43,720 bases of DNA from an uncultured Bacteroidales bacterium (GTDB taxonomy: Bacteria > Bacteroidota > Bacteroidia > Bacteroidales > Muribaculaceae): contig CACYAW010000021.1 of the NCBI GenBank assembly GCA_902772455.1, forward strand, positions 1 through 43,720. Reading direction: 5' to 3'. The notes beneath the pieces were generated by a model. It worked only from the letters and a program-made list of their open reading frames with translations. It did no database searches and was not told the origin of the DNA. A program made the position numbers and the translations under genes. Of this stretch, positions 23,858 to 32,549 are shown in pieces; position 1 is the stretch's first letter, and each line of letters begins with the position of its first letter.

Positions 23858-24658
23858 ATGCAAATAAAGGAAATCACCGACGCCATCGAGCAATACGCTC
23901 CCTTGAGACTTCAGGAGGAGTGGGACAATGCGGGCATCCAGGTGGGTGACCCCGAGGCCCAGGTCACAGGCATTCTGCTCTGTACCGATGCTACCGAGAC
24001 CGTTGTGGCCGAGGCCATCGAGCGCGGCTACAACCTGGTCATCTCGCATCACCCGCTCATCTTCCGCGGTCTCAAGAAAATTATGGGCCGTACGCCTGTT
24101 GAGCGTACCGTGGCCATGGCCATCAAGCACGATGTCACCATCTACAGCGCCCACACCAATATGGACAGCGCCTGGCAGGGTGTCTCGTTCCGCATGGCCG
24201 AAAAGATAGGCATGACCAATGTCGAGTTCCTCGATAATCATTGTGTGGACTCCTACGGTGACGCGCAATGTACTGCTGCCGGATGCGGCGTGATTGGTGA
24301 CATCGAGCCCAAGCCTGCCCGCGAGGTACTCAAGCTGGTCAAGGATGCCTTCGAGGTGGGTGCCGTGCGCTATAGCGGCGACGGTGACTGCATGGTCAGC
24401 CGTGTGGCGTTGTGTGGTGGCGCTGGAGGATTCCTGCTAGACAAAGCCGTCGAGGCGGGAGCCCAACTCTATGTTACTGCCGACATGCGGTACCACGACT
24501 TCCTGGATAACAGCCAGCGTATCGTTGTGGCTGACATCGGGCATTACGAGAGCGAACATTTCACAAAAGAGATTTTTTTAGAGATTATTCGGAAAAAAAG
24601 TCCTACCTTTGCAGTCGCTTTCGCAAAAAACGAAACGAATCAAGTGAATTATCTATAA
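23858..24658 (+). CDS. Nif3-like dinuclear metal-centre protein
   Basis: A 266-residue protein of the Nif3/DUF34 family, which forms hexameric toroids with two metal ions per subunit. Metal-ligand motifs are visible: ISHHPLIF, HTNMDSA, and near the C-terminus DIGHYESEHF. The length is that of the short form; members of about 370 residues carry an internal PII-like insertion that is missing here. The family is often labelled GTP cyclohydrolase type 2, but the real reaction is not settled. Its 3' end holds a possible promoter (TACCTTTG at 24604-24611) for the next gene. Confidence 0.9.
   Translation: MQIKEITDAIEQYAPLRLQEEWDNAGIQVGDPEAQVTGILLCTDATETVVAEAIERGYNLVISHHPLIFRGLKKIMGRTPVERTVAMAIKHDVTIYSAHTNMDSAWQGVSFRMAEKIGMTNVEFLDNHCVDSYGDAQCTAAGCGVIGDIEPKPAREVLKLVKDAFEVGAVRYSGDGDCMVSRVALCGGAGGFLLDKAVEAGAQLYVTADMRYHDFLDNSQRIVVADIGHYESEHFTKEIFLEIIRKKSPTFAVAFAKNETNQVNYL
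24604..24611 (+). promoter_or_regulatory. Possible internal promoter within the nif3-like gene
   Basis: TACCTTTG lies in a locally AT-rich stretch at the 3' end of the nif3-like coding region, about 130 bases before the zinc-ribbon gene. It could drive that gene independently. A -33 element is not obvious, so this is tentative. Confidence 0.4.
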
Positions 24659-24700
24659 ATTAGGCATTTGGCGATAGGCTTCAGGTGTTAGTAATAACGA

Positions 24701-24736
24701 CCTAAAGTCTAAAGCCTAAAACCTAAAACCTAAACA
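24701..24736 (+). repeat. CTAA array before the zinc-ribbon gene
   Basis: Units CCTAAAGTCTAAAG, CCTAAAA, CCTAAAA, CCTAAAC, ending five bases before the ATG. A partial inverted match (GATAGGCTTCAGG at 24673-24685 against the CTAAAGCCTA part) lies closer to the nif3-like stop codon, so the array again has a weak opposing arm. Confidence 0.75.
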
Positions 24737-24741
24737 ACATT

Positions 24742-25512
24742 ATGGCAACACAGAAGAAAGAACTCACCGTTGAAGAGAAACTCAAAGCGCTCTACGACTT
24801 GCAGCAAAAGCTCTCAGAGATTGACGCCATCAAGACCCTGAGGGGTGAACTTCCCCAGGAGGTGCAGGATCTGGAAGATGAAATCGCCGGTCTGCACACA
24901 CGCATGGCAAAATTTGAGGACGAAGTCGCTGTACAAAAAGAAGAGTTGGCTCGCAACCGCGACATCAAGGCTAAGTCTGAGGAACTCATCGACAAGTACA
25001 CCGCCGACCAGGACAACGTGCGCAACAACCGTGAGTACGACTATCTGACAAAGGAGATTGAATACCAGACCCTTAACATCGAGCTTGCCGAGAAGAAGAT
25101 GAATGAGGCAACACGCCGTGCCGAGGCTCTCAAGAACGAAATCGAGAAAGCCAAGGAGCAGTGCGCCGACCGTGAGCACGCGCTCGAGGAGAAGAAGAGC
25201 GAGCTCAACGAAATCGTATCGGAGAACAAGCAAAAGGAGGAAACCCTGCGTGAGAAAGCCAAGAAACAGGAAAACAAGATTGAAGAGCGTCTGTTGACCG
25301 CTTTCAAGCGCATCCGCAAGAACACCCGCAATGGCTTGGGCATTGTTGTCGTTCAGCGCAACGCCTGCGGCGGCTGCTTCAACCGCATCCCCGCACAGCG
25401 CCAGATGGAGATCAAGATGCACAAGAAGGTCATCGTGTGTGAGTACTGCGGACGCATCCTCATCGACCCCGAGTTGGTAGGTATCGCTCCCGAGGAGGCC
25501 AAGAACAAATAA
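24742..25512 (+). CDS. Coiled-coil protein with C4 zinc ribbon (DUF164/CdsZ type)
   Basis: A 256-residue soluble protein. Residues about 8-190 are almost all heptad-patterned charged helix (long coiled coil, rich in Glu and Lys). The C-terminus has four cysteines in two pairs, CGGC (NACGGCFNRI) and CEYCGRIL, the C4-type zinc ribbon of the DUF164 family. Homologues in many bacteria sit beside Nif3-like genes, as here; chlamydial CdsZ belongs to the same family. A role in RNA or trafficking complexes has been suggested for relatives, but the function here is unknown. Confidence 0.9.
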   Translation: MATQKKELTVEEKLKALYDLQQKLSEIDAIKTLRGELPQEVQDLEDEIAGLHTRMAKFEDEVAVQKEELARNRDIKAKSEELIDKYTADQDNVRNNREYDYLTKEIEYQTLNIELAEKKMNEATRRAEALKNEIEKAKEQCADREHALEEKKSELNEIVSENKQKEETLREKAKKQENKIEERLLTAFKRIRKNTRNGLGIVVVQRNACGGCFNRIPAQRQMEIKMHKKVIVCEYCGRILIDPELVGIAPEEAKNK

Positions 25513-25605
25513 AACCCGGCCCCAAGTGGGCTGAACACCAGAGGATAAGACTCAGAAGCACCAACAACGCTTTAGTATCGAGCCCCTGTCCGCTGCAAGA
25601 AACCG

Positions 25606-25642
25606 CAATGGCAGCGCGCCCCGTGTGGGCACGCTGCCATTG
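25606..25642. terminator. Bidirectional hairpin between convergent genes
   Basis: An 11-bp perfect stem (CAATGGCAGCG 25606-25616 with CGCTGCCATTG 25632-25642), with a further internal GCCC/GGGC pairing. It lies between the zinc-ribbon gene (plus) and the TPM gene (minus). Confidence 0.7.
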
Positions 25643-25676
25643 TCGTAGTTGATAGTAAATGGGGTCGGGTGGGGGA

Positions 25677-26483
25677 TTACCAGCTGCCGCCTCCTCCACC
25701 GCCGCCAAAGGAGCCTCCACCGAAGCCTCCCCAGCCGCCTCCACCGCCGCTCCAGCCACCGCCGCCGCTCCATGACGAGCCGCCACGGCCCCAGTCGTTG
25801 CCGCTGGTGAAGATGATGGGACCGCCCCATGTGCCCGTGTCACGGTTGTTGCGGTTGCCGTTGTTGCCCTGATTGCTCTTGTGGGCAAGGTACATGAAAA
25901 AGGCGAAGATGAGGATGAACAAGATCAAGCCTAGCAAGGCGTCGCCATCGTCCTGCTGGGCGTAGTCCTCCTCGTTGAATTCGCCAGTGGCCAGGTCGCG
26001 CACAACTTGAGCTCCGGCCCACACGCCGCCCAGGTAGTCGTTATCCTTGAAATAGGGTATCATCTCCTGGTTGACGATGCGTGTGCTGGTGGCGTCGGTA
26101 ATGGCGCCCTCCAGGCCGTAACCCGGAGCGATAAAGGCTTCACCCTTGCCCTCCTCGGTCTTGGGCTTGATAAGGATGACAACGCCGTTGTTGTTGCCCT
26201 TCTTGCCCACGCCCCATTGCTCGCCGATGTTGTACGCCATCCAGGCTTTGTCATAGCCGCCAAAGTCGTTCATGGTGACCACGCAGATCTGGTTGCTGGT
26301 CTCCATGGCAATGCGCTCAAGCGAGTCTTCCAGCCATTGGCAGTCGCCCAAGATGCCGGCAAAGTCGTTGACCAGTCGTGGCGGGTTGGGGCGCTCAGGC
26401 ACCTGCGCCATGGCTGCCAGCGCGGTAACGCACAGCAACAGCCCGACAGTCATGAGCCGTCTGGCCTTATTCCATGTTGCCAT
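25677..26483 (-). CDS. TPM-domain exported protein with glycine-rich tail
   Basis: About 268 residues from the ATG at 26483, which overlaps the upstream gene by 17 bases; the frame stays open for 17 more codons. An N-terminal signal peptide ends at about AAMAQ. The TPM (TLP18.3/Psb32/MOLO-1, formerly DUF477) domain spans about 35-165 (LVNDFAGILGDCQWLEDSL, GNNNGVVILIKP, IAPGYGLEGAITD). A membrane helix follows (LLGLILFILIFAFFMYL), then a long Gly/Ser/Trp-rich tail ending GGGGGGGSW. This is the usual layout of TPM proteins encoded next to lemA. The function of bacterial TPM proteins is poorly defined; some act in membrane protein quality control. Confidence 0.88.
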   Translation of the reverse strand: MATWNKARRLMTVGLLLCVTALAAMAQVPERPNPPRLVNDFAGILGDCQWLEDSLERIAMETSNQICVVTMNDFGGYDKAWMAYNIGEQWGVGKKGNNNGVVILIKPKTEEGKGEAFIAPGYGLEGAITDATSTRIVNQEMIPYFKDNDYLGGVWAGAQVVRDLATGEFNEEDYAQQDDGDALLGLILFILIFAFFMYLAHKSNQGNNGNRNNRDTGTWGGPIIFTSGNDWGRGGSSWSGGGGWSGGGGGWGGFGGGSFGGGGGGGSW

Positions 26484-26952
26484 AGTCATCGTTATGATCT
26501 TCATCTTCGTCATCGCCGTCGTCAAAGGTGACATCGTTGCTCAATTCGTTCTCGTCGTCGCGCTCGCCGGGGAAGTATTGTGACAGGCGCTCGCCCATGC
26601 GGGCGATAATGGCACACAGGCCGTCAACGGGTCTGCCTGCCTTCAGATAGCGCGTCAATTCTTCCACTTCACCGTCCCAGAATCCCTCGGGCACAGCATC
26701 ATGAATAGCCGTGTCGCCCAAAATCGCCAGTTTGCGGTCCTCATAAGCAATGAAGATCAGCACCGCGTTTCGGCGCTTGGTGGTGTACAGGTGCAGCCTG
26801 TTAAAGGTCTTGACGGCACGCTTCATCACATTGTAGCGACACCGTGGCGTCACATGGACACAGATTTCTCCGGTCGTGTGACGCTCGGCATCGGTGATGG
26901 CGTCAGCTATGCGCCGTTGCCCTTCGGGTGGAATGAAATCGGCCAGTGCCAT
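26467..26952 (-). CDS. TPM-domain protein with acidic tail
   Basis: A 161-residue protein without a signal peptide. The TPM domain (about 5-125) is recognisable in ADAITDAERHTTGEICVHVTP, RNAVLIFIAYEDRKLAILGD and ERLSQYFPGE. The last 30 residues are nearly all Asp, Glu, Asn and Gly (DDGDDEDEDHNDDYGNME). It lies between lemA and the larger TPM gene, three bases after the lemA stop codon and overlapping the next gene, so the three form one operon. The acidic tail may bind metal or basic partners; this is a guess. Confidence 0.85.
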   Translation of the reverse strand: MALADFIPPEGQRRIADAITDAERHTTGEICVHVTPRCRYNVMKRAVKTFNRLHLYTTKRRNAVLIFIAYEDRKLAILGDTAIHDAVPEGFWDGEVEELTRYLKAGRPVDGLCAIIARMGERLSQYFPGERDDENELSNDVTFDDGDDEDEDHNDDYGNME

Positions 26953-26955
26953 CGG

Positions 26956-27564
26956 TTATTTGCCTTCGCTGGTTCCAAAGTCTACCTTGGGAGCCTTGTC
27001 GGCACCCTCTTGAGCCTGGAAGTAAGGCTTGTCACCAAAGCCGAAGATGCTGGCGATGATGTTGGTGGGGAAGGTGCGGCGCTTGGTGTTATACTCGCGG
27101 GCCACCTCGTTGAACTTGTTGCGCTCAACGGCAATGCGGTTCTCGGTGCCCTCGAGCTGGTTCTGCAACTCCAGGAAGTTCTGGTTTGCCTTCAAGTCGG
27201 GATAGCTCTCGCTCACAGCGATGAGTCGGCTCAGTGCGTTGGTGACTTCACCCTGTGCCTCCTGGTACTTCTTCAAGTCTTCGGGAGTCATGTTCGAGGG
27301 GTCGATGGTCACCTTGGTGGCGTTGGCGCGGGCTTCGATCACGCCTTCCAGAGTCTCCTGCTCATGCTTGGCATAGCCCTTAACCGTCTCAACAAGGTTG
27401 GGAATCAGGTCGGCACGGCGCTGATAAACGTTCTCCACTTGGGCCCATGCGGTCTCAACGCTCTCCTGAGAGCCAACGAGGCCGTTATAAGCGCCCTTTA
27501 CCCATCCAAACAGTGCAAGGGCAATCACGCCCAGGACAATCAGTCCAATACATCCTTTTTTCAT
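26956..27564 (-). CDS. lemA: LemA family protein
   Basis: A 202-residue protein with one N-terminal membrane helix (CIGLIVLGVIALALFGWV) and a helical exported domain. It carries the family pattern YNGLVGSQESVETAWAQVENVYQRR, LIPNLVETVKGYAKHE and FNEVAREYNTKRRTFPTN (each written in part). LemA proteins are conserved and of uncertain function, and they commonly occur with TPM proteins. It is first in the minus-strand operon and has a clear promoter. Confidence 0.93.
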   Translation of the reverse strand: MKKGCIGLIVLGVIALALFGWVKGAYNGLVGSQESVETAWAQVENVYQRRADLIPNLVETVKGYAKHEQETLEGVIEARANATKVTIDPSNMTPEDLKKYQEAQGEVTNALSRLIAVSESYPDLKANQNFLELQNQLEGTENRIAVERNKFNEVAREYNTKRRTFPTNIIASIFGFGDKPYFQAQEGADKAPKVDFGTSEGK

Positions 27565-27609
27565 TGTCTTATTAAATTGATTAAGTTAAATAATGTTTTA
27601 TACAATTGG

Positions 27610-27643
27610 CAAATGTACGAAATACTTGCTAATATCATGCAAA
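27610..27643 (-). promoter_or_regulatory. Promoter of the lemA operon
   Basis: On the minus strand TTTTG (start near 27643), 22 bases, TACATTTG (27610-27617), 45 bases before the ATG. It is back to back with the TolC promoter; the two -33 regions are only a few bases apart. Confidence 0.65.
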
Positions 27644-27645
27644 AG

Positions 27646-27678
27646 TTGTGCCATTTTTTTAAAAAGATAATAAATTTG
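27646..27678 (+). promoter_or_regulatory. Promoter of the TolC/MacAB operon
   Basis: TTG (27646-27648), 22 bases, TAAATTTG (27671-27678). This gives a leader of about 150 bases before the TolC-type gene, long enough to hold regulatory structure, though I recognise none. Confidence 0.6.
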
Positions 27679-27832
27679 CACTGCAATACTTTTTTATGCC
27701 CGACTGGCCCAACGTGAGCAAAAAAGAGGGCCAAACTCATTTTTGTGGCATTTCTGTGAAGCTTTTTGGCGGCTTGATGCGTCTAATGGATGTAAAAAGA
27801 ATACAAAACAACTTAAATATATGTCACATCTC

Positions 27833-29197
27833 ATGAAATCTATCGGTAATTTCATATTGGCAGCATGCCTGGCACTGGTGGCAACTGGCGCGTCAGCCCA
27901 AGCGGGCACCGAGGCAGTCGAGAAGCCTTTCACCTGGACACTGCAGGAATGCATCGACTGGGCCAAGCAGCAGAACATCACCGTTCAGCGCAACAAGGTG
28001 AACGTGCGCACATCGCAAGTCGCATTACAGGATGCCAAGGCAAACCGGTTGCCCACCGTCAACTTCTCTACCAGTCAGTATGTGAGCAACCGCCCCTTCC
28101 AGGAGAGCTATAGCGGCGTGATCGGTACCGAGGTGGTTTCGTTCAGCAACAAGAACAGCTACAGCGGCAACTACAGCGTGGATGCGTCGATGAATCTCTA
28201 TAATGGGGGGCAGACCAAGAATAACATCAGGCTGGCCGAAATCAATTCACAGATTGCCGAATTGCAGGTGCTGGCGAGCGAATTGGGCATCGAGGAGCAG
28301 ATTACGCAGCTTTATATACAGATCCTTTACTCGCAGGATGCCGTGAAGCACGACGATGAACTCATCGCCCTGGCCGAGGCCCAACTCGAACAGGCACGCG
28401 CCCGCAAGCAGGCTGGACTGCTCAACAAGGCCGATGTGTCACAGTTCGAGTCACAACTGGCTCAGGACAAGTACCAGAAAGTCGCCGACGAGACCACCCT
28501 CGACGGTTTCCGCCTGCAGCTCAAGCAACTCATGGAACTTGACGGGGACGAGAACCTGTTGCTTGCCGACCCGCAGTTGTCGGCCAATGTGCTCGCCGAT
28601 TTGCCCGACAAGCAGACGGTGTTCCAAAATGCTGTCGCCTCGCGTCCCGAACTCAAGGCGCATCAGTTGGCGATGGACAAGACCTATATCGACGAGGAGA
28701 TTGCCAAGGCAGGCAAGAGGCCCGTGATTAATGCCAGTGCGGGCATCAGCACCACCAACTCCTCGGGTAACGGCAACATGTTCACCCAGTTGAAGAATCA
28801 GTGGAGCAACGGCATTGGTGTATCGATGATTATCCCGATTTGGGATCATGGCAAGACCAAGAACGCCGTTGCACGTGCCCGTCTGGAACGGGAAAACACC
28901 TACTTGGACATGGTCGAGACACAGAAGAATCTGTGGAAGACCATCGAGAACTACTGGCTGCAGGCACGCAACAGCCAGCAGCGCTATATCGCTGCCCAGG
29001 AAAAAGTGGACTACTGCCGCCAGAGCTACGATCTCACCAGCGAGCAGTTCCGCTTGGGGCTGAAGAATATTGTCGAACTGACGCAGGACAAGACGAACCT
29101 GAGCACCGCCATCCAGCAGATGCTGCAGGCCAAGTATGAAGCCTTGCTCAATATGGCACTGCTCAAGTACTACAACGGCGAGAGCATCAATTTCTGA
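27833..29197 (+). CDS. TolC family outer membrane efflux protein
   Basis: About 454 residues from the ATG at 27833 (MKSIGNFILAACLALVATG); an ATG at 27821 is also possible, but a longer frame further upstream gives no signal peptide. The signal is cleaved near ASAQ. The mature protein shows the two structural repeats of TolC-type trimers, each with long helices (for example VALQDAKANRLPTVNFSTSQ in repeat 1 and DMVETQKNLWKTIENYWLQA in repeat 2). It forms the outer-membrane exit duct for the MacA/MacB-like pump encoded directly downstream; the HlyD gene starts 26 bases later. Confidence 0.93.
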   Translation: MKSIGNFILAACLALVATGASAQAGTEAVEKPFTWTLQECIDWAKQQNITVQRNKVNVRTSQVALQDAKANRLPTVNFSTSQYVSNRPFQESYSGVIGTEVVSFSNKNSYSGNYSVDASMNLYNGGQTKNNIRLAEINSQIAELQVLASELGIEEQITQLYIQILYSQDAVKHDDELIALAEAQLEQARARKQAGLLNKADVSQFESQLAQDKYQKVADETTLDGFRLQLKQLMELDGDENLLLADPQLSANVLADLPDKQTVFQNAVASRPELKAHQLAMDKTYIDEEIAKAGKRPVINASAGISTTNSSGNGNMFTQLKNQWSNGIGVSMIIPIWDHGKTKNAVARARLERENTYLDMVETQKNLWKTIENYWLQARNSQQRYIAAQEKVDYCRQSYDLTSEQFRLGLKNIVELTQDKTNLSTAIQQMLQAKYEALLNMALLKYYNGESINF

Positions 29198-29223
29198 ATC
29201 CAACAACAAAACGATACATCATC

Positions 29224-30381
29224 ATGAAAAAGAGAACAAAAATCATCCTTGCCCTGCTGGCCCTGCTCATTGTTGCAGGCATCATCGCAACGGTTGTCAA
29301 TAAGGGCAAGAACGAGGTTATCAATTTCCAGACAGCCCAAGTGGAGCCTGGCGAAATCTCAACGACCATCACCGCCACGGGAACCATCGAGCCGGTCAAG
29401 ACTGTTGATGTGGGCACACAGGTGTCGGGTATTGTCAAGCGCCTGTATGTGGACTATAACAGCGTCGTCAGGCGTGGACAGGTCATTGCCGAGCTCGACC
29501 GCACCAACCTCTTGAGTGACCTTTCATCGATGCAGGCCCGCTTGCGCTCGGCGCAGATTGAGCTGGATTATCAAAAGAAGAACTACGCACGCTATGCCGA
29601 GCTCAAGCAAAAGGACCTGGTGAGCCTGCAGGAATATGATGTGGCCCTCGAGAACTACCGCAAGGCACAGGAGAGCGTCAGGATTGCCCAGCAGGATGTC
29701 GCACGTGCCAAGACCAACTTGAGCTATGCCACCGTCTATTCGCCCATCGACGGCGTGGTCATCGGTAAGTCGGTCGAGGAAGGCCAGACCGTGGCCTCGT
29801 CGTTCAGTACCCCGTCTATTTGCCGCATCGCCAAGGACTTGACCGACATGCAGTGCATCGCCAAGGTCGATGAGGCCGACATCGGCGAGGTGCGTGAGGG
29901 CCAGCGTGTGACGTTCACTGTCGATGCCTATCCCGACGACGTGTTCTCGGGCAGCGTCAAGCAGGTGCGTCAGAATCCTGTCACAACCAACAATGTGGTG
30001 ACCTATGAGGTGGTCATCAGCGCCCCCAATGCCGACCTTAAGCTCAAACCCGGCCTTACTGCCAACATCACCATCTACACAATGGAACGCAGCGGGGTCA
30101 TGAGCGTACCCGCAGCAGCCTTGCGCTTCACTCCCGAACCCAGTGTCTTCGGCAACAAGTATGTCATCAAGGACACGACAGCCGACCACAAACTGTGGAC
30201 GCTCGACGGCAACGTGCTCACGGCCCACAAGGTGGAAATCGGCGTTACCGACGGCACCCGCACCGAGGTCATCAGCGGCATGAAGGAAGGCGCTACCGTT
30301 ATCCAGAACTTTGAAATCGGCGCTGCCGCGCTGTCCGACAAGAAGGATGCTTCCAAGAAAGACAAAGAAAACAAGAAGTAA
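29224..30381 (+). CDS. MacA-like periplasmic adaptor (HlyD/RND membrane fusion protein)
   Basis: A 385-residue protein with an N-terminal membrane anchor (about 8-27). The lipoyl-like half domain (VDVGTQVSGIVKRLYVDYNS, VVRRGQVIAEL) is followed by a coiled-coil hairpin (about 90-150), the second lipoyl half (VYSPIDGVVIGKSVEEGQTV), a beta barrel (about 200-280) and a membrane-proximal domain. The Lys-rich end (KKDKENKK) is unremarkable. It joins the inner-membrane MacB-like transporter to the TolC-like duct. Only two bases separate it from the ATPase gene. Confidence 0.93.
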   Translation: MKKRTKIILALLALLIVAGIIATVVNKGKNEVINFQTAQVEPGEISTTITATGTIEPVKTVDVGTQVSGIVKRLYVDYNSVVRRGQVIAELDRTNLLSDLSSMQARLRSAQIELDYQKKNYARYAELKQKDLVSLQEYDVALENYRKAQESVRIAQQDVARAKTNLSYATVYSPIDGVVIGKSVEEGQTVASSFSTPSICRIAKDLTDMQCIAKVDEADIGEVREGQRVTFTVDAYPDDVFSGSVKQVRQNPVTTNNVVTYEVVISAPNADLKLKPGLTANITIYTMERSGVMSVPAAALRFTPEPSVFGNKYVIKDTTADHKLWTLDGNVLTAHKVEIGVTDGTRTEVISGMKEGATVIQNFEIGAAALSDKKDASKKDKENKK

Positions 30382-30383
30382 CA

Positions 30384-31130
30384 ATGGCACAAAAACCAGT
30401 CATAGAACTTGAGGGCATCCGGCGCGACTTTGTGGTCGGAGAGGAGACGGTTCACGCCCTGCGTGGCGTCTCGTTCACCATCCGCGAGGGTGAGTTCGTC
30501 ACCATCATGGGTACCTCGGGCTCGGGCAAATCGACACTGCTCAACATCCTGGGTTGCCTAGACACGCCCACAAGCGGCGAATACCGCCTCGATGGGACCC
30601 CGGTACGCTCCATGAGCAAGAACCAGCGTGCTGTGTTGCGCAACCGCAAGATCGGCTTCGTGTTCCAGAGCTACAACCTGCTGGCCAAGACCACCGCGGT
30701 CGAGAACGTGGAACTGCCGCTGATGTACAACAGCGCCATCGGTGCCCGCGAGCGCCGCGAACGCGCTGTCACTGCTCTGCAGCGTGTGGGGCTGGGCGAC
30801 CGTCTGAACCACAAGAGCAACCAGATGTCGGGCGGCCAGATGCAGCGCGTGGCCATCGCCCGCGCCCTGGTCAACGACCCTGCCGTCATCCTCGCCGATG
30901 AGGCGACAGGTAACCTGGATACCCGCACGTCGTTTGAAATTTTGGTGCTGTTCCAGAAACTTCATGCCGAGGGGCGCACCATCATCTTCGTGACCCACAA
31001 TCCCGAAATCGCGCAATACTCGACGCGCACCATTACCCTAAGCGATGGCAAACTGCGTGACGATCGTGTGAATGACCATATTCTGGATGCGGCCGAGAAA
31101 CTCGCCTCGCTTCCCGTCGAGGAAGACTGA
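30384..31130 (+). CDS. ABC transporter ATP-binding protein (MacB-type, LolD-like)
   Basis: A 248-residue nucleotide-binding subunit. Walker A is GTSGSGKST (43-51), the Q-loop is FVFQSYNLL, the signature [15 protein letters not shown], and Walker [13 protein letters not shown], followed by the H-loop FVTHNPEIA. In E. coli MacB this domain is fused to the permease; here the two are separate genes, with a palindromic repeat between them. It drives export of macrolides, peptides or other amphiphiles in relatives; the substrate here is unknown. Confidence 0.94.
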   Translation: MAQKPVIELEGIRRDFVVGEETVHALRGVSFTIREGEFVTIMGTSGSGKSTLLNILGCLDTPTSGEYRLDGTPVRSMSKNQRAVLRNRKIGFVFQSYNLLAKTTAVENVELPLMYNSAIGARERRERAVTALQRVGLGDRLNHKSNQMSGGQMQRVAIARALVNDPAVILADEATGNLDTRTSFEILVLFQKLHAEGRTIIFVTHNPEIAQYSTRTITLSDGKLRDDRVNDHILDAAEKLASLPVEED

Positions 31131-31139
31131 AAGTAGCCA

Positions 31140-31208
31140 GTAGAGACGCAAAATCTTGCGTCTCCCAACCGATAGACGAAACCGAGACGCAGGATTTTGC
31201 GTTTCTAC
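31140..31208. repeat. Palindromic GAGACGC element between ABC ATPase and permease genes
   Basis: Two 25-base arms (31140-31164 and 31184-31208) are inverted repeats of each other with two mismatches; each arm is itself a near-perfect hairpin (GAGACGCAA-AATC-TTGCGTCTC in the left one). The arms flank a 19-base spacer. It fills the gap between the ATPase and permease genes. Similar GAGACGC palindromes occur as dispersed repeats in several phyla, as far as I recall; I cannot check copy number here. Confidence 0.8.
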
Positions 31209-31223
31209 AAAGCAAGAACGACT

Positions 31224-32465
31224 ATGAATATCCTTAGTTTATTTAGAATAGCTCTCAAGGCCATCGGTGCCAACAAGATGCGCAGCTTCCTCACCATGCT
31301 GGGCATCATCATCGGTGTGTCGTCGGTCATCATCATGTTGGCGTTGGGTACCGGTTCCAAGGCGACCATCATGCAGGAAATCGCTGATGTGGACCCCGGC
31401 ACATTCATGATCATTCCGGGACCTGACTATGAAGAAGTGGGCGGCAATTGGCTCCCCGAGTATAACCAGGCCATCACCCAGGCCGACTATCAGAGCATTC
31501 TCGAGAAGAACAAATACCTGAAGGCCGTCTGCCCCATGGTTTACTCGTCAGGGCAGTACATCAACGGCAAGAACAACCATAGTTGCACCTTGCAGGGTGT
31601 GAACAATGAATTCCTGGTCATCAACGGACTCTCGATTACCGAGGGGGACATGTTCACCGAGAACGAGATCAAGGGTTCGGCCAAGGTGTGCATCCTGGGA
31701 AAAACGGTCGTGGACAAGCTTTTCTCCAAAGACGCCGATCCCATCGGGACCGTCATCCGCATCAACAATATCCCAGTGAGGGTTGTCGGTGTACTCAAGA
31801 GCAAGGGACGCACCGCCTTTGGCCAGGACCAGGACGACATCGTGCTCATGCCTTACACCACAGTGATGAAGCGCATGACGTCACAGAATTATTTTGACAT
31901 GATTTATGCAGCGGCCACCAGCAAGGCCATGACCTCGCTGGCCGTGGACGATGTGACCGAAATCCTGCGCACCAACCACAAACTCAAGGATACCGACATC
32001 CAGGACTTCAGGATCAATTCGCTCGAGGAGGCCACTTCGATGGTCGATAAGGTCATGAACATCCTTACCTTGCTGCTCTCATGCATCGCCGGCATCTCGC
32101 TGCTGGTGGGCGGCATCGGCATCATGAACATCATGTATGTGAGCGTGACCGAGCGCACCCGCGAGATCGGTCTGCGCATGAGCGTGGGCGCACGCACCGT
32201 CGACATCATGAGCCAGTTCCTCATCGAGGCCATCATGATCAGTGTCACAGGAGGCCTTATCGGTGTCCTCATCGGGGGAGGTATTGCCTATCTGGCCAGG
32301 TTTATCATGATGAACTATACCGATTATCATATCCTCATCTCGGTTGAGCCTTGGTCGGTGCTGCTTGCCTTCATGGTTTGCACCGTCACAGGCATCTTCT
32401 TTGGCTGGTATCCCGCCAAGAAAGCCGCCAATCTCGACCCCATCGAGGCCCTGCGTTACGAGTGA
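31224..32465 (+). CDS. MacB-type ABC transporter permease
   Basis: About 413 residues. I chose the ATG at 31224 (MNILSLFRIALKAIGANKMRS); an upstream TTG start would place nine residues on the palindromic repeat. Membrane helix 1 (about 22-45, FLTMLGIIIGVSSVIIMLALG) is followed by a large periplasmic MacB_PCD domain (about 50-270), then three helices in the FtsX-type region with the conserved GGIGIMNIMYVSVTERTREI motif (about 300-320). It forms the membrane subunit of the efflux pump with the ATPase, MacA and TolC homologues upstream. Confidence 0.94.
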   Translation: MNILSLFRIALKAIGANKMRSFLTMLGIIIGVSSVIIMLALGTGSKATIMQEIADVDPGTFMIIPGPDYEEVGGNWLPEYNQAITQADYQSILEKNKYLKAVCPMVYSSGQYINGKNNHSCTLQGVNNEFLVINGLSITEGDMFTENEIKGSAKVCILGKTVVDKLFSKDADPIGTVIRINNIPVRVVGVLKSKGRTAFGQDQDDIVLMPYTTVMKRMTSQNYFDMIYAAATSKAMTSLAVDDVTEILRTNHKLKDTDIQDFRINSLEEATSMVDKVMNILTLLLSCIAGISLLVGGIGIMNIMYVSVTERTREIGLRMSVGARTVDIMSQFLIEAIMISVTGGLIGVLIGGGIAYLARFIMMNYTDYHILISVEPWSVLLAFMVCTVTGIFFGWYPAKKAANLDPIEALRYE

Positions 32466-32501
32466 ATTTTGTCGAGGGGAAATGTCTTTTTGTCGATAAT
32501 A

Positions 32502-32533
32502 TTTGTTGATGCGTGAAGAGTTGATTATCTTTG
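32502..32533 (+). promoter_or_regulatory. Promoter of the LytS/LytTR operon
   Basis: TTTG (32502-32505), 20 bases, TATCTTTG (32526-32533): canonical. It gives the two-component system its own transcript, separate from the efflux genes. Confidence 0.75.
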
Positions 32534-32549
32534 CGATACATAAACAAAT

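Noticed and set aside
27679-27820. Riboswitch in the long leader of the TolC operon
   Set aside because: I could not recognise any known aptamer pattern or a terminator/antiterminator pair.
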